From positions 5,270,001-5,334,000 of the forward strand of contig NZ_CP108458.1 in assembly GCF_036242395.1 (NCBI RefSeq): DNA of 64,000 nucleotides, given 5' to 3'. The notes beneath the pieces were generated by a model. It saw only the letters and a list, made by a program, of their open reading frames with translations. It was not told the origin of the DNA and ran no database searches. Origin of the DNA: Kitasatospora sp. NBC_01266. Lineage in GTDB: Bacteria; Actinomycetota; Actinomycetes; Streptomycetales; Streptomycetaceae. Of this stretch, positions 34,149-43,744 are shown piece after piece. The position numbers and the translations under genes are program-made. The stretch's first letter is position 1. Each line of letters begins with the position of its first letter.

Positions 34149-37100
34149 TTGGTATTCCAGATGCCCGACCGCGGTGGACAGGGTTTCCGGCCGAGGGTCG
34201 GTCTGCCATCCCGCCGCGCCAGGGTCCTGCTGCTCACGGTGGGCGTCCTGGTGCTGCTGTTCCTGGGGTTCGTCCTGTTCGCCGGGCTCTGGACGGACTG
34301 GCTCTGGTTCAAGTCGGTCCACTACTCCTCGGTCTTCAGCACCGAGCTGCGCACCAAGGTCGCGCTGTTCGCGGTCTTCGGACTGGTGATGGCGGTGGTC
34401 ACCGGGGTGAACATCTGGGTGGCCCACCGGCTGCGTCCGCCGCTGTCGGCGATGTCGGTCGAGCAGCAGAGCCTGGACCGCTACCGGATGGGCGTGGCAC
34501 CGTTCCGCAAGTTGCTGCTGATCGGCATCTCGCTGCTGGTGGGCCTGATCGCGGGCTCGGCGGCGGCCGGGCAGTGGCGGCTGTGGCTGCTGTGGACCAA
34601 CGCGACCGACTTCGGGGTGAAGGACAGTCAGTTCCACCTGGACGTGGCGTTCTACGCCTTCGACCTGCCGTGGTACGAGTTCCTGCTCGGCTTCGCGTTC
34701 AGCGCGGTGGTGGTCTCGGTGCTCGCCGCGCTGCTGGTGCACTACCTGTACGGCGGCCTGCGGTTGCAGGGCGCCGGGCGCCGGGCGACGCCCGGGGCGC
34801 AGGGCCATCTCGCGGTGCTGCTCGGCCTCTTCGTGCTGTTCAAGGCGGTCGCGTACTGGCTGGACCGGTACGCGCTGGCGGTGAAGACCGGCTCGTACAA
34901 GGGCGTCCCGGGCTACACCGGGCTGCGATACGTGGACGCCAACGCCGTGCTGCCGGCCAAGACCATCCTGTTCTGCGTGGCGATCATCTGCGCGCTGCTC
35001 TTCTTCCTGACGCCGATCCGGCGGACCTGGGCTCCGGCGCTGACCGGCTTCGGCCTGATGGCGCTCTCCGCGGTGCTGATCGGCGGGCTCTACCCGGTGA
35101 TCGTGCAGCAGTTCCAGGTGAAGCCGAACGAGCAGGCCAAGGAGACGCCGTACCTCAAGCAGAACATCGACGCGACCCGGCAGGCCTACGGCATCGCGGA
35201 CAGCCAGTCCCAGGTGTACTCGCCGAACGGGACCGCGAACACCGCCTCGCTGCCGCAGGACAGCCAGACCATCTCGGACATCCGGCTGCTGGACCCCAAC
35301 CTGGTCTCGCCGACCTTCCAGCAGATGCAGCAGCAGCGCTCCTACTACGGCTTCCCGTCCACCCTGGACGTCGACCGGTACAGCAGCGCGAGTGCCGGCC
35401 CGAACGGCACACCAGGGGTGCAGGACACCGTGATCGGGGTGCGCGAGCTCAACCCGAGCGGCGTGCAGCAGCACAACTGGATCAACGACCACTTCAAGTA
35501 CACCCACGGCTACGGCGTGGTGGCGGCCAAGGGCAACCAGGTCAACGCCAACGGCCAGCCGGTCTTCACCGAGTCGGGCCTGCCCACCACCGGTGACCTG
35601 GGCGACTACCAGCAGCGGGTCTACTACGGCGAGAACACCACCACGTACTCGATCGTCGACGGCTCCAACCACGAGATCGACAACACCGCCGACGGCGGCG
35701 CGCAGACCTACCAGTACACCGGTGACAGCGGCGTCTCGCTGAACAACCCGATCACCCGGGCCGCCTACGCGGTCAAGTTCGACGAGCCGCAGATCCTCTA
35801 CTCGGGGGCGATCACCACCGGCGCCAAGGTGCTCTACGACCGCACCCCGCAGGAGCGGGTGGCCAAGGTCGCGCCCTGGCTGGCGATCGACGGCGACCCG
35901 TACCCGGTGGTCCAGAACGGCCAGTTGACCTGGGTGCTGGACGGCTACACCACCTCGGACGGCTACCCGTTCTCCTCCAAGACCACGCTGGGCGACGCCA
36001 CCACGGACTCGCTCAGCAGCGAGCGCGGCCAGGTGGTCGGCGACGCCGACCAGGTCAACTACATCCGCAACTCGGTCAAGGCCACCGTGGACGCGTTCAC
36101 CGGCAAGGTGACGCTGTACCAGTGGGACGACAGCGACCCGGTGCTGAAGACCTGGATGAAGGCCTTCCCCGGCACGGTCGAGCCGAAGAGCGCCATCCCG
36201 GCCGCCCTGCTGCCGCATCTGCGGTACCCGCAGGACCTGTTCAAGGTCCAGCGCGACCTGCTGGGGATGTACCACATGACCGACCCGACGGCGTTCTTCA
36301 ACGGGACGGACATCTGGCAGGTGCCGACCGATCCGACCAACAGCGCCAACAAGCCCCAGCCGCCGTACTACCTGACCCTGCGGATGCCGGACATGCCCGC
36401 CGCCACCTTCTCGCTGAACAGCACCTTCGTGCCCAGCGGGCGGCCCAACCTGGCGGCACTGATGTCGGTGGACTCGGATCCGGGCCCCGACTACGGCAGG
36501 ATCCGGATCCTCACGGTGCCCAGCGACAGCAACACCCCCGGGCCCAGCCAGGTGCAGGCGAAGTTCAACTCGGACTCGGTGGTGGCCCCCCAGATCACCC
36601 TGCTGAAGAACGGCAGTGACGCGAACCTGGACTACGGCAACCTGCTGACCCTGCCGGTGGGCGGCGGCTTCCTCAACGTCGAGCCGGTGTACGTCAAGGG
36701 CAGCGGGTCCAACTACCCCGTGCTGCAGAAGGTGCTCGCGGTGTACGGCAACGACAACGTGGGCTTCGAGGACAACCTCGGGGCGGCGCTGACCGACGTC
36801 CTCGGCGCGGCGCCGGGGGTGACCGGGGTGGCACCGGCGGCCGGCGGGACCAGCACGGCCGGGACCACACCGCCGGCCTCGGGCGGCGGCGCGGGGGGCG
36901 GCAGCGGTGGCGCGGTCGACCCGGCGCTGAAGCAGGCGCTGGTCGCGGCGCAGAAGGCCGAGTCCGACTCGCAGAACGCGATGAAGGCGGGCGACTGGGC
37001 GGCCTACGGCACGGCGCAGAAGGCGCTGCAGGACGCGCTCGACGCGGCGGCGGCAGCGGCGCAGAAGGACGGCGGCGGGTCCGCTGGCGCGCCGTCACCG

Positions 37101-37220
37101 TCCGCTTCGGCGTCCGCCACACCGGCCAAGCCCTCGACGGCGGCCGCGCCGCCGCCCGCGCCGACGGGTGCCGCGCCGCCCACGCCGACGGGTGCGGCGA
37201 GCGCGACCGCCTCGCCGTAG
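34149..37220 (+). CDS. UPF0182-family large membrane protein
   Basis: A 1023-residue protein of the UPF0182 (COG1615) family. About seven membrane segments fill residues 20-330 ([18 protein letters not shown] is the first). A large extracytoplasmic region of about 550 residues follows, with [14 protein letters not shown] and [12 protein letters not shown]. The Ala/Pro/Ser-rich C-terminal tail ends in PTG-type repeats. The function is unknown. The start is TTG at 34149 with AGAGG eight bases upstream; ATG at 34161 is the alternative. Transcription ends at a strong hairpin, just before tRNA-Met. Confidence 0.92.
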   Translation: MVFQMPDRGGQGFRPRVGLPSRRARVLLLTVGVLVLLFLGFVLFAGLWTDWLWFKSVHYSSVFSTELRTKVALFAVFGLVMAVVTGVNIWVAHRLRPPLSAMSVEQQSLDRYRMGVAPFRKLLLIGISLLVGLIAGSAAAGQWRLWLLWTNATDFGVKDSQFHLDVAFYAFDLPWYEFLLGFAFSAVVVSVLAALLVHYLYGGLRLQGAGRRATPGAQGHLAVLLGLFVLFKAVAYWLDRYALAVKTGSYKGVPGYTGLRYVDANAVLPAKTILFCVAIICALLFFLTPIRRTWAPALTGFGLMALSAVLIGGLYPVIVQQFQVKPNEQAKETPYLKQNIDATRQAYGIADSQSQVYSPNGTANTASLPQDSQTISDIRLLDPNLVSPTFQQMQQQRSYYGFPSTLDVDRYSSASAGPNGTPGVQDTVIGVRELNPSGVQQHNWINDHFKYTHGYGVVAAKGNQVNANGQPVFTESGLPTTGDLGDYQQRVYYGENTTTYSIVDGSNHEIDNTADGGAQTYQYTGDSGVSLNNPITRAAYAVKFDEPQILYSGAITTGAKVLYDRTPQERVAKVAPWLAIDGDPYPVVQNGQLTWVLDGYTTSDGYPFSSKTTLGDATTDSLSSERGQVVGDADQVNYIRNSVKATVDAFTGKVTLYQWDDSDPVLKTWMKAFPGTVEPKSAIPAALLPHLRYPQDLFKVQRDLLGMYHMTDPTAFFNGTDIWQVPTDPTNSANKPQPPYYLTLRMPDMPAATFSLNSTFVPSGRPNLAALMSVDSDPGPDYGRIRILTVPSDSNTPGPSQVQAKFNSDSVVAPQITLLKNGSDANLDYGNLLTLPVGGGFLNVEPVYVKGSGSNYPVLQKVLAVYGNDNVGFEDNLGAALTDVLGAAPGVTGVAPAAGGTSTAGTTPPASGGGAGGGSGGAVDPALKQALVAAQKAESDSQNAMKAGDWAAYGTAQKALQDALDAAAAAAQKDGGGSAGAPSPSASASATPAKPSTAAAPPPAPTGAAPPTPTGAASATASP

Positions 37221-37233
37221 GTGTGCTGAGCTG

Positions 37234-37276
37234 CGCCCTTCGCCCGCCACCCGATCCGTGGTGGGCGAAGGGGGCG
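37234..37276 (+). terminator. Intrinsic terminator after the UPF0182 gene
   Basis: CGCCCTTCGCCC-G-CCAC pairs with GTGG-T-GGGCGAAGGGGGCG around CCGATCC, ending 31 bases before the tRNA gene. Confidence 0.7.
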
Positions 37277-37307
37277 CCGCAGCCGTGTTATGGTTGAGAC
37301 ACAACGA

Positions 37308-37381
37308 CGCGGGGTGGAGCAGCTCGGTAGCTCGCTGGGCTCATAACCCAGAGGTCGCAGGTTCAAATCCTGTCCCCGCTA
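37308..37381 (+). tRNA. Initiator tRNA-Met (CAT anticodon)
   Basis: A 74-base cloverleaf. The acceptor stem is CGCGGGG with CCCCGC and an unpaired first base (C1 opposite T72), and the anticodon stem has three G-C pairs around CTCATAA (anticodon 37342-37344). These two features mark the initiator tRNA. The T arm is GCAGGTTCAAATCCTGT. The 3' CCA is not encoded. A possible -10 TATGGT is at 37289-37294. Confidence 0.95.
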
Positions 37382-37389
37382 CTGAAGTC

Positions 37390-37426
37390 GAAGGCCCGGA
37401 GGTTCTCCTCCGGGCCTTCGGCCTTT
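37390..37426 (+). terminator. Terminator after tRNA-Met
   Basis: A 13-bp perfect stem (37390-37402 with 37407-37419) and TTCT loop, followed by GGCCTTTT. A clear rho-independent terminator. Confidence 0.88.
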
Positions 37427-37502
37427 TCGTCGTTCCGGCCGGGATCCGGTGCCGCCGGCCACGGTGTTGTCGCTCGCACGACAAGTTTTTCCCCCGGACG
37501 TG

Positions 37503-37527
37503 TTGACGCCGCCTCTGGTCTAGTCCA
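37503..37527 (+). promoter_or_regulatory. Promoter module with DasR-like operator upstream of the SARP/NB-ARC gene
   Basis: TTGACG (37503-37508) is followed after seven bases by TGGTCTAGTCCA (37516-37527), which matches the DasR-responsive element (core TGGTCTAGACCA) in all but one position. The same TTGAC-operator spacing recurs before the first chitinase. Confidence 0.6.
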
Positions 37528-37576
37528 CCGTGGGTCCACCCCGCGGGCCGCTCCCACGGGCGAGGGGAGCGGAGGA

Positions 37577-39427
37577 ATGGTCGCGCGGGCCGGGGCGGGT
37601 GGCGTGCTCCGCTATGAGCTGCTCGGGCCGCTGCTGGTCCGCCGGGCCGGGGTGGCCCGCGATCCGGGGCCCGCCATGCAGTGCGCGGTGCTGGCGGTGC
37701 TGCTGCTCAACGCCAACGAGCCGGTGCCCAGGGAGCAGATCACCCAGGCCGTCTGGGGTGCCCGCGCCACCGCCAACTCCACCGGTCTGGTGGCCACCTA
37801 CATCTCGCGGCTGCGGCGGATCCTGGAACCGGAACGGCCGCCGAGGGCGGCGGGCACGGTGCTCACCTCGTACGGCGCGGGCTATCGACTCGCGGTCGGT
37901 CCGGGCGAGTTGGACCTGCACGAGTTCGAGTCGGCCCGGCAGCGGGCCAGAGTCCAGCGTGCGGCCGGTGAGGCGGCCCGGGCGGCCGCCACCCTGGACG
38001 AGGCGCTGGCACTGTGGCGCGGCGGCGGGCTGGACGGGCTGCCGGGACCGTTCGCCGCGCTGCACCGCACCCGGCTGGCCGAACTGCGGCTGGCCACCCT
38101 GGAGGAGCGCTTCGAGCTGGCGCTGCTGCTCGGACGCCAGCACGAGGTGGTCGCCGAACTCGGGCTGCTGGCCGCCGCCCACCCGCGGCGGGAGCGGCTG
38201 CGCGGTCTGCTGATGCTGGCGCTCTACCGGGCCGGGCGGCAGAGCGAGGCGCTGGCGGTCTTCGCGCAGACCAGGCAGGCCCTGATCGACAGCCAAGGTC
38301 TGGAGCCGGGAAAGGAGTTGGCCGACCTGCAGCGGCGGATCCTGCTCGGTGACCCGGGTCTGGAGCTGGAGCGGAGCTCGCCGGATCCGGGGGCGCGGTG
38401 GCGGGTGATCTGCCGTCCGGCCCAACTTCCGTCCGATCTGGCGGACTTCACCGGGCGGTCGGCCGAGGTGCGATCGCTCGCGCGGAGCCTGGGGGCGGGC
38501 GCGGGCAGCCGGACCGGGGCGGTGCCGGTGGCGGTGGTCAGCGGGCCGCCCGGGGTGGGCAAGACCGCCTTCGCCGTGCGGGTGGCGCACCGGCTGCGCG
38601 ATCGGTTCCCGGACGGCCAGCTCTACGCCGGGCTGCACGAGGCCGACGGGCGGCCGGGCGAGGTGGGCGCGCTGCTGGGCGCGCTGCTCACCGACCTCGG
38701 GGTGGCGAGTGAGGCGCTGCCCGCCGAGCCGGAGCGGCGCGGCGCACTGTTCCGCTCGGTCACCGCCGGGCGCCGGCTGCTGCTGGTGCTGGACGACGCC
38801 CGGGACGAGGCGCAGCTGGCGGCGCTGCTGCCGGGGTCGCCCAGCTGCGCGGTGCTGGTCACCGCGCGGGGGCGGTTGGCCGGGCTGCCCGGCGGGCGGG
38901 CGGTGGTGCTGGACTGCCTCGGGGCCGGCGACGCGCGGCGGTTGTGGCGGCGACTGGCCGGGGAGCCGGGGCGGGCGGCGGGGGAGGCCGCGGTGCTGGC
39001 CGCGTGCGCCGGGCTGCCGCTGGCCCTGCGGGCGGCCGGTGGCCGGCTGCTGGCCCGGCCGGGGCGCGGACTCGGCGCGCTGGCGGCCAGGTTGGCGGAC
39101 GAGGAGCACCGGCTGGCCGAGCTCAGCCCGGGGGGCGCGGGCGTGCTGCGGGCGCTGGGCTCGGCCCGGTCCCGGCTGCGCCGTGCCCCGGACGGCCCGG
39201 CGGCCGTCGCCGCGCTGCGACTGCTGGCGCCGGTGGGTCCCGGCGGCTTCGACGTGCCGACCGCCGCCGGGCTGCTCGGCCGGTCCGAACCCCGGGCCGA
39301 GTCCCTGCTCGACCTGCTGACCGAGCACGGTCTGCTGCTCGCCGCCGACGACGGCCGCTACGGGATGCACCCGCTCACCGCGCTCTTCGGCCGGTCCGCT
39401 CCCGCCGGTCGTCCCGCTCGCCGCTGA
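37577..39427 (+). CDS. SARP-type regulator with NB-ARC ATPase domain (AfsR-like, TPR-less)
   Basis: A 616-residue protein. Residues about 10-105 are an OmpR-type winged helix (VPREQITQAVWG, TYISRLRRILEP, TSYGAGYRL). The bacterial transcriptional activation domain follows to about 260 (LHEFESARQRA, LRGLLMLALYRAGRQSEAL). An NB-ARC ATPase runs from about 295, with Walker A GPPGVGKT (323-330) and LLLVLDDA. It ends where AfsR proteins continue into TPRs. SARPs activate specialised-metabolite or hydrolase genes. The DasR-like site upstream and the adjacent chitinases suggest a chitin-responsive activator (inference). AGGGGAG precedes the ATG at good spacing. Confidence 0.87.
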   Translation: MVARAGAGGVLRYELLGPLLVRRAGVARDPGPAMQCAVLAVLLLNANEPVPREQITQAVWGARATANSTGLVATYISRLRRILEPERPPRAAGTVLTSYGAGYRLAVGPGELDLHEFESARQRARVQRAAGEAARAAATLDEALALWRGGGLDGLPGPFAALHRTRLAELRLATLEERFELALLLGRQHEVVAELGLLAAAHPRRERLRGLLMLALYRAGRQSEALAVFAQTRQALIDSQGLEPGKELADLQRRILLGDPGLELERSSPDPGARWRVICRPAQLPSDLADFTGRSAEVRSLARSLGAGAGSRTGAVPVAVVSGPPGVGKTAFAVRVAHRLRDRFPDGQLYAGLHEADGRPGEVGALLGALLTDLGVASEALPAEPERRGALFRSVTAGRRLLLVLDDARDEAQLAALLPGSPSCAVLVTARGRLAGLPGGRAVVLDCLGAGDARRLWRRLAGEPGRAAGEAAVLAACAGLPLALRAAGGRLLARPGRGLGALAARLADEEHRLAELSPGGAGVLRALGSARSRLRRAPDGPAAVAALRLLAPVGPGGFDVPTAAGLLGRSEPRAESLLDLLTEHGLLLAADDGRYGMHPLTALFGRSAPAGRPARR

Positions 39428-39589
39428 GCGGGCGTTCGATGGACGGGGGATGGAATCCGGATGGCGCCGACTAAGTCACATGGGTCACCGCAACCGCGCT
39501 GACCAGCCCTGACGTGCCGTCAATCAGGTTCGCCCGAGGCCCGCGCACGGGTGACGGGCGCTCTGCGGAGCCCGGCCGCGCGACTCCCC

Positions 39590-39614
39590 TTGACCGGCTA
39601 TTTGGTCTAGTCCA
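39590..39614 (+). promoter_or_regulatory. Promoter module with DasR-like operator upstream of the first chitinase
   Basis: TTGACC (39590-39595) and TGGTCTAGTCCA (39603-39614) have the same spacing as at 37503. Such elements are known to control Streptomyces chitinase genes through DasR and N-acetylglucosamine metabolism. The rest of the 307-base gap 39428-39734 holds nothing else recognised. Confidence 0.72.
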
Positions 39615-39734
39615 CTCTGAGTCCCGTCCGCGAGGACAGCACGCTCCCTGCCACCTGTGCCCTGCCGTCCGGGTGGGGCGCCCGGGCGCGGCCCGGTAAC
39701 GCCGCGCCGTCCTGCCGATCCGAGGAGCCGCACC

Positions 39735-41330
39735 GTGCAACGTGCGACCAGACAGACCCAGAGAAGACCCGGCACGAGCGAGCGGCGACCGCCGGCCGCC
39801 CGCTCGACGGTGGCCGGGGTGGCGGCCTTCGCCCTGGCGGTGAGCGGCCTGGCGCTGCTCGCCGGCGGTGGCAGCGCCAGCGCCGATCCGGTGAACCTGC
39901 TGGACAACCCGGGCTTCGAGCTCGGCAACCTGACCGGCTGGAGCTGTTCGGCGAACTCCGGCGCCGTCGTCACCAGCCCTGTGCACAGCGGCAGTTACGC
40001 GCTGCAGGCCACCCCGGCCGGCAGTGACGACGCGCAGTGCGTCCAGCAGGTCTCGGTGCAGCCCGACTCCAGCTACAAGCTGAGCGGTTGGGTGCAAGGC
40101 AGCTACGTCTACCTGGGCGACAGTGGCACCGGGGGGACGGACACCTCCACCTGGAGCAGCAACTCCGCCTGGAACCAGCTCAGTACCAGCTTCACCACCG
40201 GCGCCTCGACCACCAGCGTGACCGTCTACCTGCACGGCTGGTACGGGACCGGCGCGTACGGCGCGGACGACCTGGTGCTCAGCGGTCCGGCCGGGCCGAA
40301 CCCCACGCCGACCCTGACCACCACCGCGACGCCGACGCTGACGCCCACGGCGACGCCCACCTCGACGCCGACTTCGACACCCACGGCGACCTCGACTCCC
40401 ACCTCCACCTCCACCCCCACGGGACCTGGCGGCGGGAACAAGCACCTGCTGACCGGCTACTGGCAGGACTTCGACAACGGGGCGACCGACCAGAAGCTCA
40501 GCGACGTCAACCCGGCCTACGACATCATCGCGGTGGCCTTCGCCAACGCGGATCCGAGCAGTCCCGGCGGCATCACCTTCAGCCTGGACAGCACGCTGTC
40601 GAGCAAGCTCGGCGGCTACACCGACGCGCAGTTCCGGGCCGACATCGCGGCGGCGCACGCGGCCGGCAAGAAGGTGGTCCTCTCGGTCGGCGGCCAGAAC
40701 GGCACCATCTCGGTGAGTGACTCGACCTCCGCGACCGACTTCGCCGACAGCGCGTACTCGCTGATCCAGCAGTACGGCTTCGACGGGGTCGACATCGACC
40801 TGGAGAACGGCGTCAGCCCGACCTACATGAGTCAGGCGCTGCACGCGCTGGCAGCGAAGGTGGGCAGCGGCTTCGTGCTGACCATGGCACCGCAGACGAT
40901 CGACATGCAGTCCACCGGTACGGCGTACTTCCAACTGGCGCTGGCCACCAAGGACATCCTGACCATCGTCAACACCCAGTACTACAACTCCGGTTCGATG
41001 AACGGCTGCGACGGCAACGTCTACTCCGAGGGCAGCGTCGACTTCCTCACCGCGCTCGCCTGCATCCAGCTCCAGGGCGGCCTCGCGCCGAGCCAGGTGG
41101 GTCTCGGGGTGCCGGCCTCGACCAGCGCCGCCGGCAGCGGCTACGTCTCGCCGCAGACCGTGGACAACGCGCTGGACTGCCTGGCGAACGGCACGAACTG
41201 CGGCTCCTTCAAGCCCCCCACCAGCTGGCCCGGCATCGGCGGTGCGATGACCTGGTCCACCAACTGGGATGCCAGCAACGGCAATTCCATCGCCACGACG
41301 GTCGGCGGCCACCTCCACGGCATGAGCTGA
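39735..41330 (+). CDS. Secreted GH18 chitinase with N-terminal carbohydrate-binding module
   Basis: A 531-residue protein. An arginine-rich N-region and hydrophobic core ending GSASA-DP form a signal peptide (about 1-50). A carbohydrate-binding module follows (about 52-190: NPGFELGNLTGWSC to LHGWYGTGAYGADDL), then a Thr/Pro linker, then the GH18 barrel. GVDIDLENG carries Asp353, Asp355 and the catalytic Glu357. The LTGYWQDF start and SVGGQNG motif resemble ChiC/ChiD-type streptomycete chitinases. It hydrolyses chitin outside the cell. GTG at 39735 is preceded by GAGGAG. A DasR-like operator lies upstream and a second chitinase 58 bases downstream. Confidence 0.92.
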   Translation: MQRATRQTQRRPGTSERRPPAARSTVAGVAAFALAVSGLALLAGGGSASADPVNLLDNPGFELGNLTGWSCSANSGAVVTSPVHSGSYALQATPAGSDDAQCVQQVSVQPDSSYKLSGWVQGSYVYLGDSGTGGTDTSTWSSNSAWNQLSTSFTTGASTTSVTVYLHGWYGTGAYGADDLVLSGPAGPNPTPTLTTTATPTLTPTATPTSTPTSTPTATSTPTSTSTPTGPGGGNKHLLTGYWQDFDNGATDQKLSDVNPAYDIIAVAFANADPSSPGGITFSLDSTLSSKLGGYTDAQFRADIAAAHAAGKKVVLSVGGQNGTISVSDSTSATDFADSAYSLIQQYGFDGVDIDLENGVSPTYMSQALHALAAKVGSGFVLTMAPQTIDMQSTGTAYFQLALATKDILTIVNTQYYNSGSMNGCDGNVYSEGSVDFLTALACIQLQGGLAPSQVGLGVPASTSAAGSGYVSPQTVDNALDCLANGTNCGSFKPPTSWPGIGGAMTWSTNWDASNGNSIATTVGGHLHGMS

Positions 41331-41388
41331 CCGAGCGTCGGAGCAGAGCGCACATCTCTCACCCCCACAGCAGAGAGAAGAGAACCGC

Positions 41389-43458
41389 ATGCGTAGAAGG
41401 AGCAGATCGACAGGGGCGGTGACCGCGGCGGCTGCCATCCTGCTGGGCGGCGCCCTGTCGGTGCTGGGCATGGCCCATGCCCAGGCCTCGCAGCCCCAGC
41501 CCGCGGCGGCCGCCCCACCGGCCGCCGCCCCCCTGGCCGCCACCCCGGCCAACACCACCGGCGCGCCCGCCACTTCGGGCGGCATCACGGTGGCCTACTA
41601 CGACCAGTGGTCGGTCTACCAGAACGCGTTCTACCTGCAGAACGTGGCCGCCAGCGGTGAGGCCGGCAAACTCACCTACCTGATCTACGACTTCGAGAAC
41701 ATCGACCCCACCAACCTGACCTGCTTCGAGGCCGACCAGGCCGCCTCGCAGGACGAGAGCGACCCCAACGCGGGTGACGGGGCCGGCGACTCGTACGCCG
41801 ACTACGGCAAGACCTTCGCCGCCGGCAACAGCGTGGACGGCAGCACCGACACCTGGAACCAGCCGATCGCGGGCAACTTCCACCAGCTCCAGGAGCTGAA
41901 GGCGAAGTACCCGAACCTCAAGATCCTGCTGAGCCTGGGTGGTTGGACGTACTCCAAGTACTTCTCCGACGCGGCGGCCACGCCGGCCTCGCGCCAGAAG
42001 CTGGTCTCGTCCTGCATCAACATGTTCATCGACGGCAACCTGCCCTCGCAGAACGGCTACGGCGGCACCGGCACCGGCAAGGGCATCTTCGACGGCTTCG
42101 ACATCGACTGGGAGTACCCCGGTGGCGGCGGCCACGTGGGCAACCACTCCAGCACGGCCGACAAGCAGGACTACACCGCGCTGCTGGCCGAGTTCCGCTC
42201 GGAGTTGAACACCCAGGGCGCGGCCGACGGCAGGACCTACGCGCTCTCGGCGGCGCTGCCCTCCGGCCAGGACAAGATCCAGAACGTCCAGACCGACCAG
42301 ATCGCCCAGTACCTGACCTTCGGCGACCCGATGACCTACGACATGCACGGCGGTTGGGAGCCCAACTCGACCAACCACCAGTCGCCGATCTACGACAACC
42401 CCGCCGACCCGTCCAGCCCGATCCCCCCGGGGACCAGCAAGTACTCGATCGACGAGGCGATCAAGGCCTACACGGTGGGTGATCCGCAGTACGGGATACC
42501 CGGCGGCTTCCCGGCGAACAAGCTGACCATCGGGGTGCCGTTCTACTACCGCGGCTGGACCGGCGTGCCGGCCGGCAACGACAACGGCCTCTTCCAGACC
42601 GCCACCGGGCCCGCGCCGGGCGCGCCGGACTCGGGCAACGTGGCCGGGATCCGGATGTACAAGGAGCTCTCGGGGGTGGTGGACAATCCCGCGGACACCT
42701 TCTGGGATCCGGTGGCGCAGGCCGCGTACTTCTACGACGGCACCAACTTCTGGTCCGGTGAGGACGCCCAGTCGATCCAGGCCAAGGCGGACTACCTGCA
42801 CTGCAACGGGCTGGGCGGAACGATGATGTTCTCGCTCTACGACCTGGATCCGGCGGCCACCCTGTTCAACGACGTGGTGGCGGACACCGCGGGCTCCGCG
42901 AGCAGTTGCCCGGCTCCGCCGACTCCGACGCCCACCCCGACACCCACGCCCACTCCGACGCCGACTCCGACGCCCACCCCGACACCCACGCCCACTCCGA
43001 CGCCGACGCCGACGCCCACGCCCACTCCGACGCCCACGCCCACTCCCACGCCCACCGGTCCGTCCGGCGGCCTGGTGGTCAACGGCGGCTTCGAGTCCGG
43101 CTCGCTCGCCCCGTGGACCTGCTCCGGCAACCTGGGTTCGGTGGTGACGAGTCCCGCGCACTCCGGCTCGCACGCCCTCGCGGGCGCCGCCAGCTCCAGT
43201 GACGACGCCCAGTGCTCGCAGACCATCACGGTCCAGCCCAACACCACCTACACCCTGTCCGGTTGGGTGCAGGGCAACTACACCTATCTCGGGGTGACCG
43301 GCTCCGGCGCGGACACCTCGACCTGGACCTCCGGCTCCGGCTGGTCCCAGCTCTCCACCAAGTTCACCACCGGCCCCTCGGTCACTTCGGTGTCCATCTG
43401 GGTGCACGGCTGGTACGGCCAAGGCACGTACTACGCGGATGACATCAGCGTGAGCTGA
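41389..43458 (+). CDS. Secreted GH18 chitinase with C-terminal carbohydrate-binding module
   Basis: A 689-residue protein. The signal peptide (1-31, ending GMAHA) is followed by an Ala/Pro-rich spacer, then a GH18 barrel (about 65-500) with SLGGWTYSK and GFDIDWEYPG, catalytic Glu242. A long Pro-Thr dipeptide linker (about residues 505-558) joins a C-terminal module (NGGFESGSLAPWTCSG to WVHGWYGQGTYYADDI). This module is homologous to the N-terminal module of the preceding chitinase. The GH18 subtype differs from its neighbour, so the pair could act synergistically. No separate DasR-like site precedes it, so it is probably read from the promoter of the first gene. Confidence 0.93.
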   Translation: MRRRSRSTGAVTAAAAILLGGALSVLGMAHAQASQPQPAAAAPPAAAPLAATPANTTGAPATSGGITVAYYDQWSVYQNAFYLQNVAASGEAGKLTYLIYDFENIDPTNLTCFEADQAASQDESDPNAGDGAGDSYADYGKTFAAGNSVDGSTDTWNQPIAGNFHQLQELKAKYPNLKILLSLGGWTYSKYFSDAAATPASRQKLVSSCINMFIDGNLPSQNGYGGTGTGKGIFDGFDIDWEYPGGGGHVGNHSSTADKQDYTALLAEFRSELNTQGAADGRTYALSAALPSGQDKIQNVQTDQIAQYLTFGDPMTYDMHGGWEPNSTNHQSPIYDNPADPSSPIPPGTSKYSIDEAIKAYTVGDPQYGIPGGFPANKLTIGVPFYYRGWTGVPAGNDNGLFQTATGPAPGAPDSGNVAGIRMYKELSGVVDNPADTFWDPVAQAAYFYDGTNFWSGEDAQSIQAKADYLHCNGLGGTMMFSLYDLDPAATLFNDVVADTAGSASSCPAPPTPTPTPTPTPTPTPTPTPTPTPTPTPTPTPTPTPTPTPTPTPTPTGPSGGLVVNGGFESGSLAPWTCSGNLGSVVTSPAHSGSHALAGAASSSDDAQCSQTITVQPNTTYTLSGWVQGNYTYLGVTGSGADTSTWTSGSGWSQLSTKFTTGPSVTSVSIWVHGWYGQGTYYADDISVS
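42910..43056 (+). repeat. Repetitive coding DNA for the Pro-Thr linker
   Basis: Imperfect CCNAC(N) repeats (CCGACGCCCACT-type units) encode about 24 consecutive Pro-Thr dipeptides. Slippage would change linker length in six-base steps without a frameshift. Confidence 0.85.
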
Positions 43459-43489
43459 GACCGTGTGATCTGAGCGGCTGTGAGCTGAC

Positions 43490-43526
43490 GGAGGCGGTGT
43501 CACCAGTAAGCGGTGGCACCGCCTCC
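43490..43526 (+). terminator. Terminator after the chitinase operon
   Basis: GGAGGCGGTGTCACC (43490-43504) pairs with GGTGGCACCGCCTCC (43512-43526), with one G-T wobble. It is 32 bases after the chitinase stop. The remainder of 43527-43744 shows no gene. Confidence 0.75.
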
Positions 43527-43744
43527 GGTACTATGGGCGAACAAAACTCGGTACATCCCCGGCATGGCGGGGTTTGTGGGGCGCAAGTGTCGGGAAATCG
43601 ACAAAGCGCTGAAGCAATCTCGCCCGCTTCGGTCCGGCTCGGCAAAATCGCTCGAGCCGGTGTACGCGAGTCTTCGGGTGATGCGACGATGGACCACATG
43701 GGGGACGGGGCACGGCAGTTGACGAGCCGTGAGTGGGAGTCGGC

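Noticed and set aside
42910-43056. Regular repeats that could suggest a CRISPR array
   Set aside because: They are short, spacer-less and in frame, encoding the Pro-Thr linker of the chitinase.
41359-43503. 714-codon minus-strand frame opposite the second chitinase
   Set aside because: Antisense of the chitinase; it contains only Val-Gly repeats from the complement of the Pro-Thr linker.
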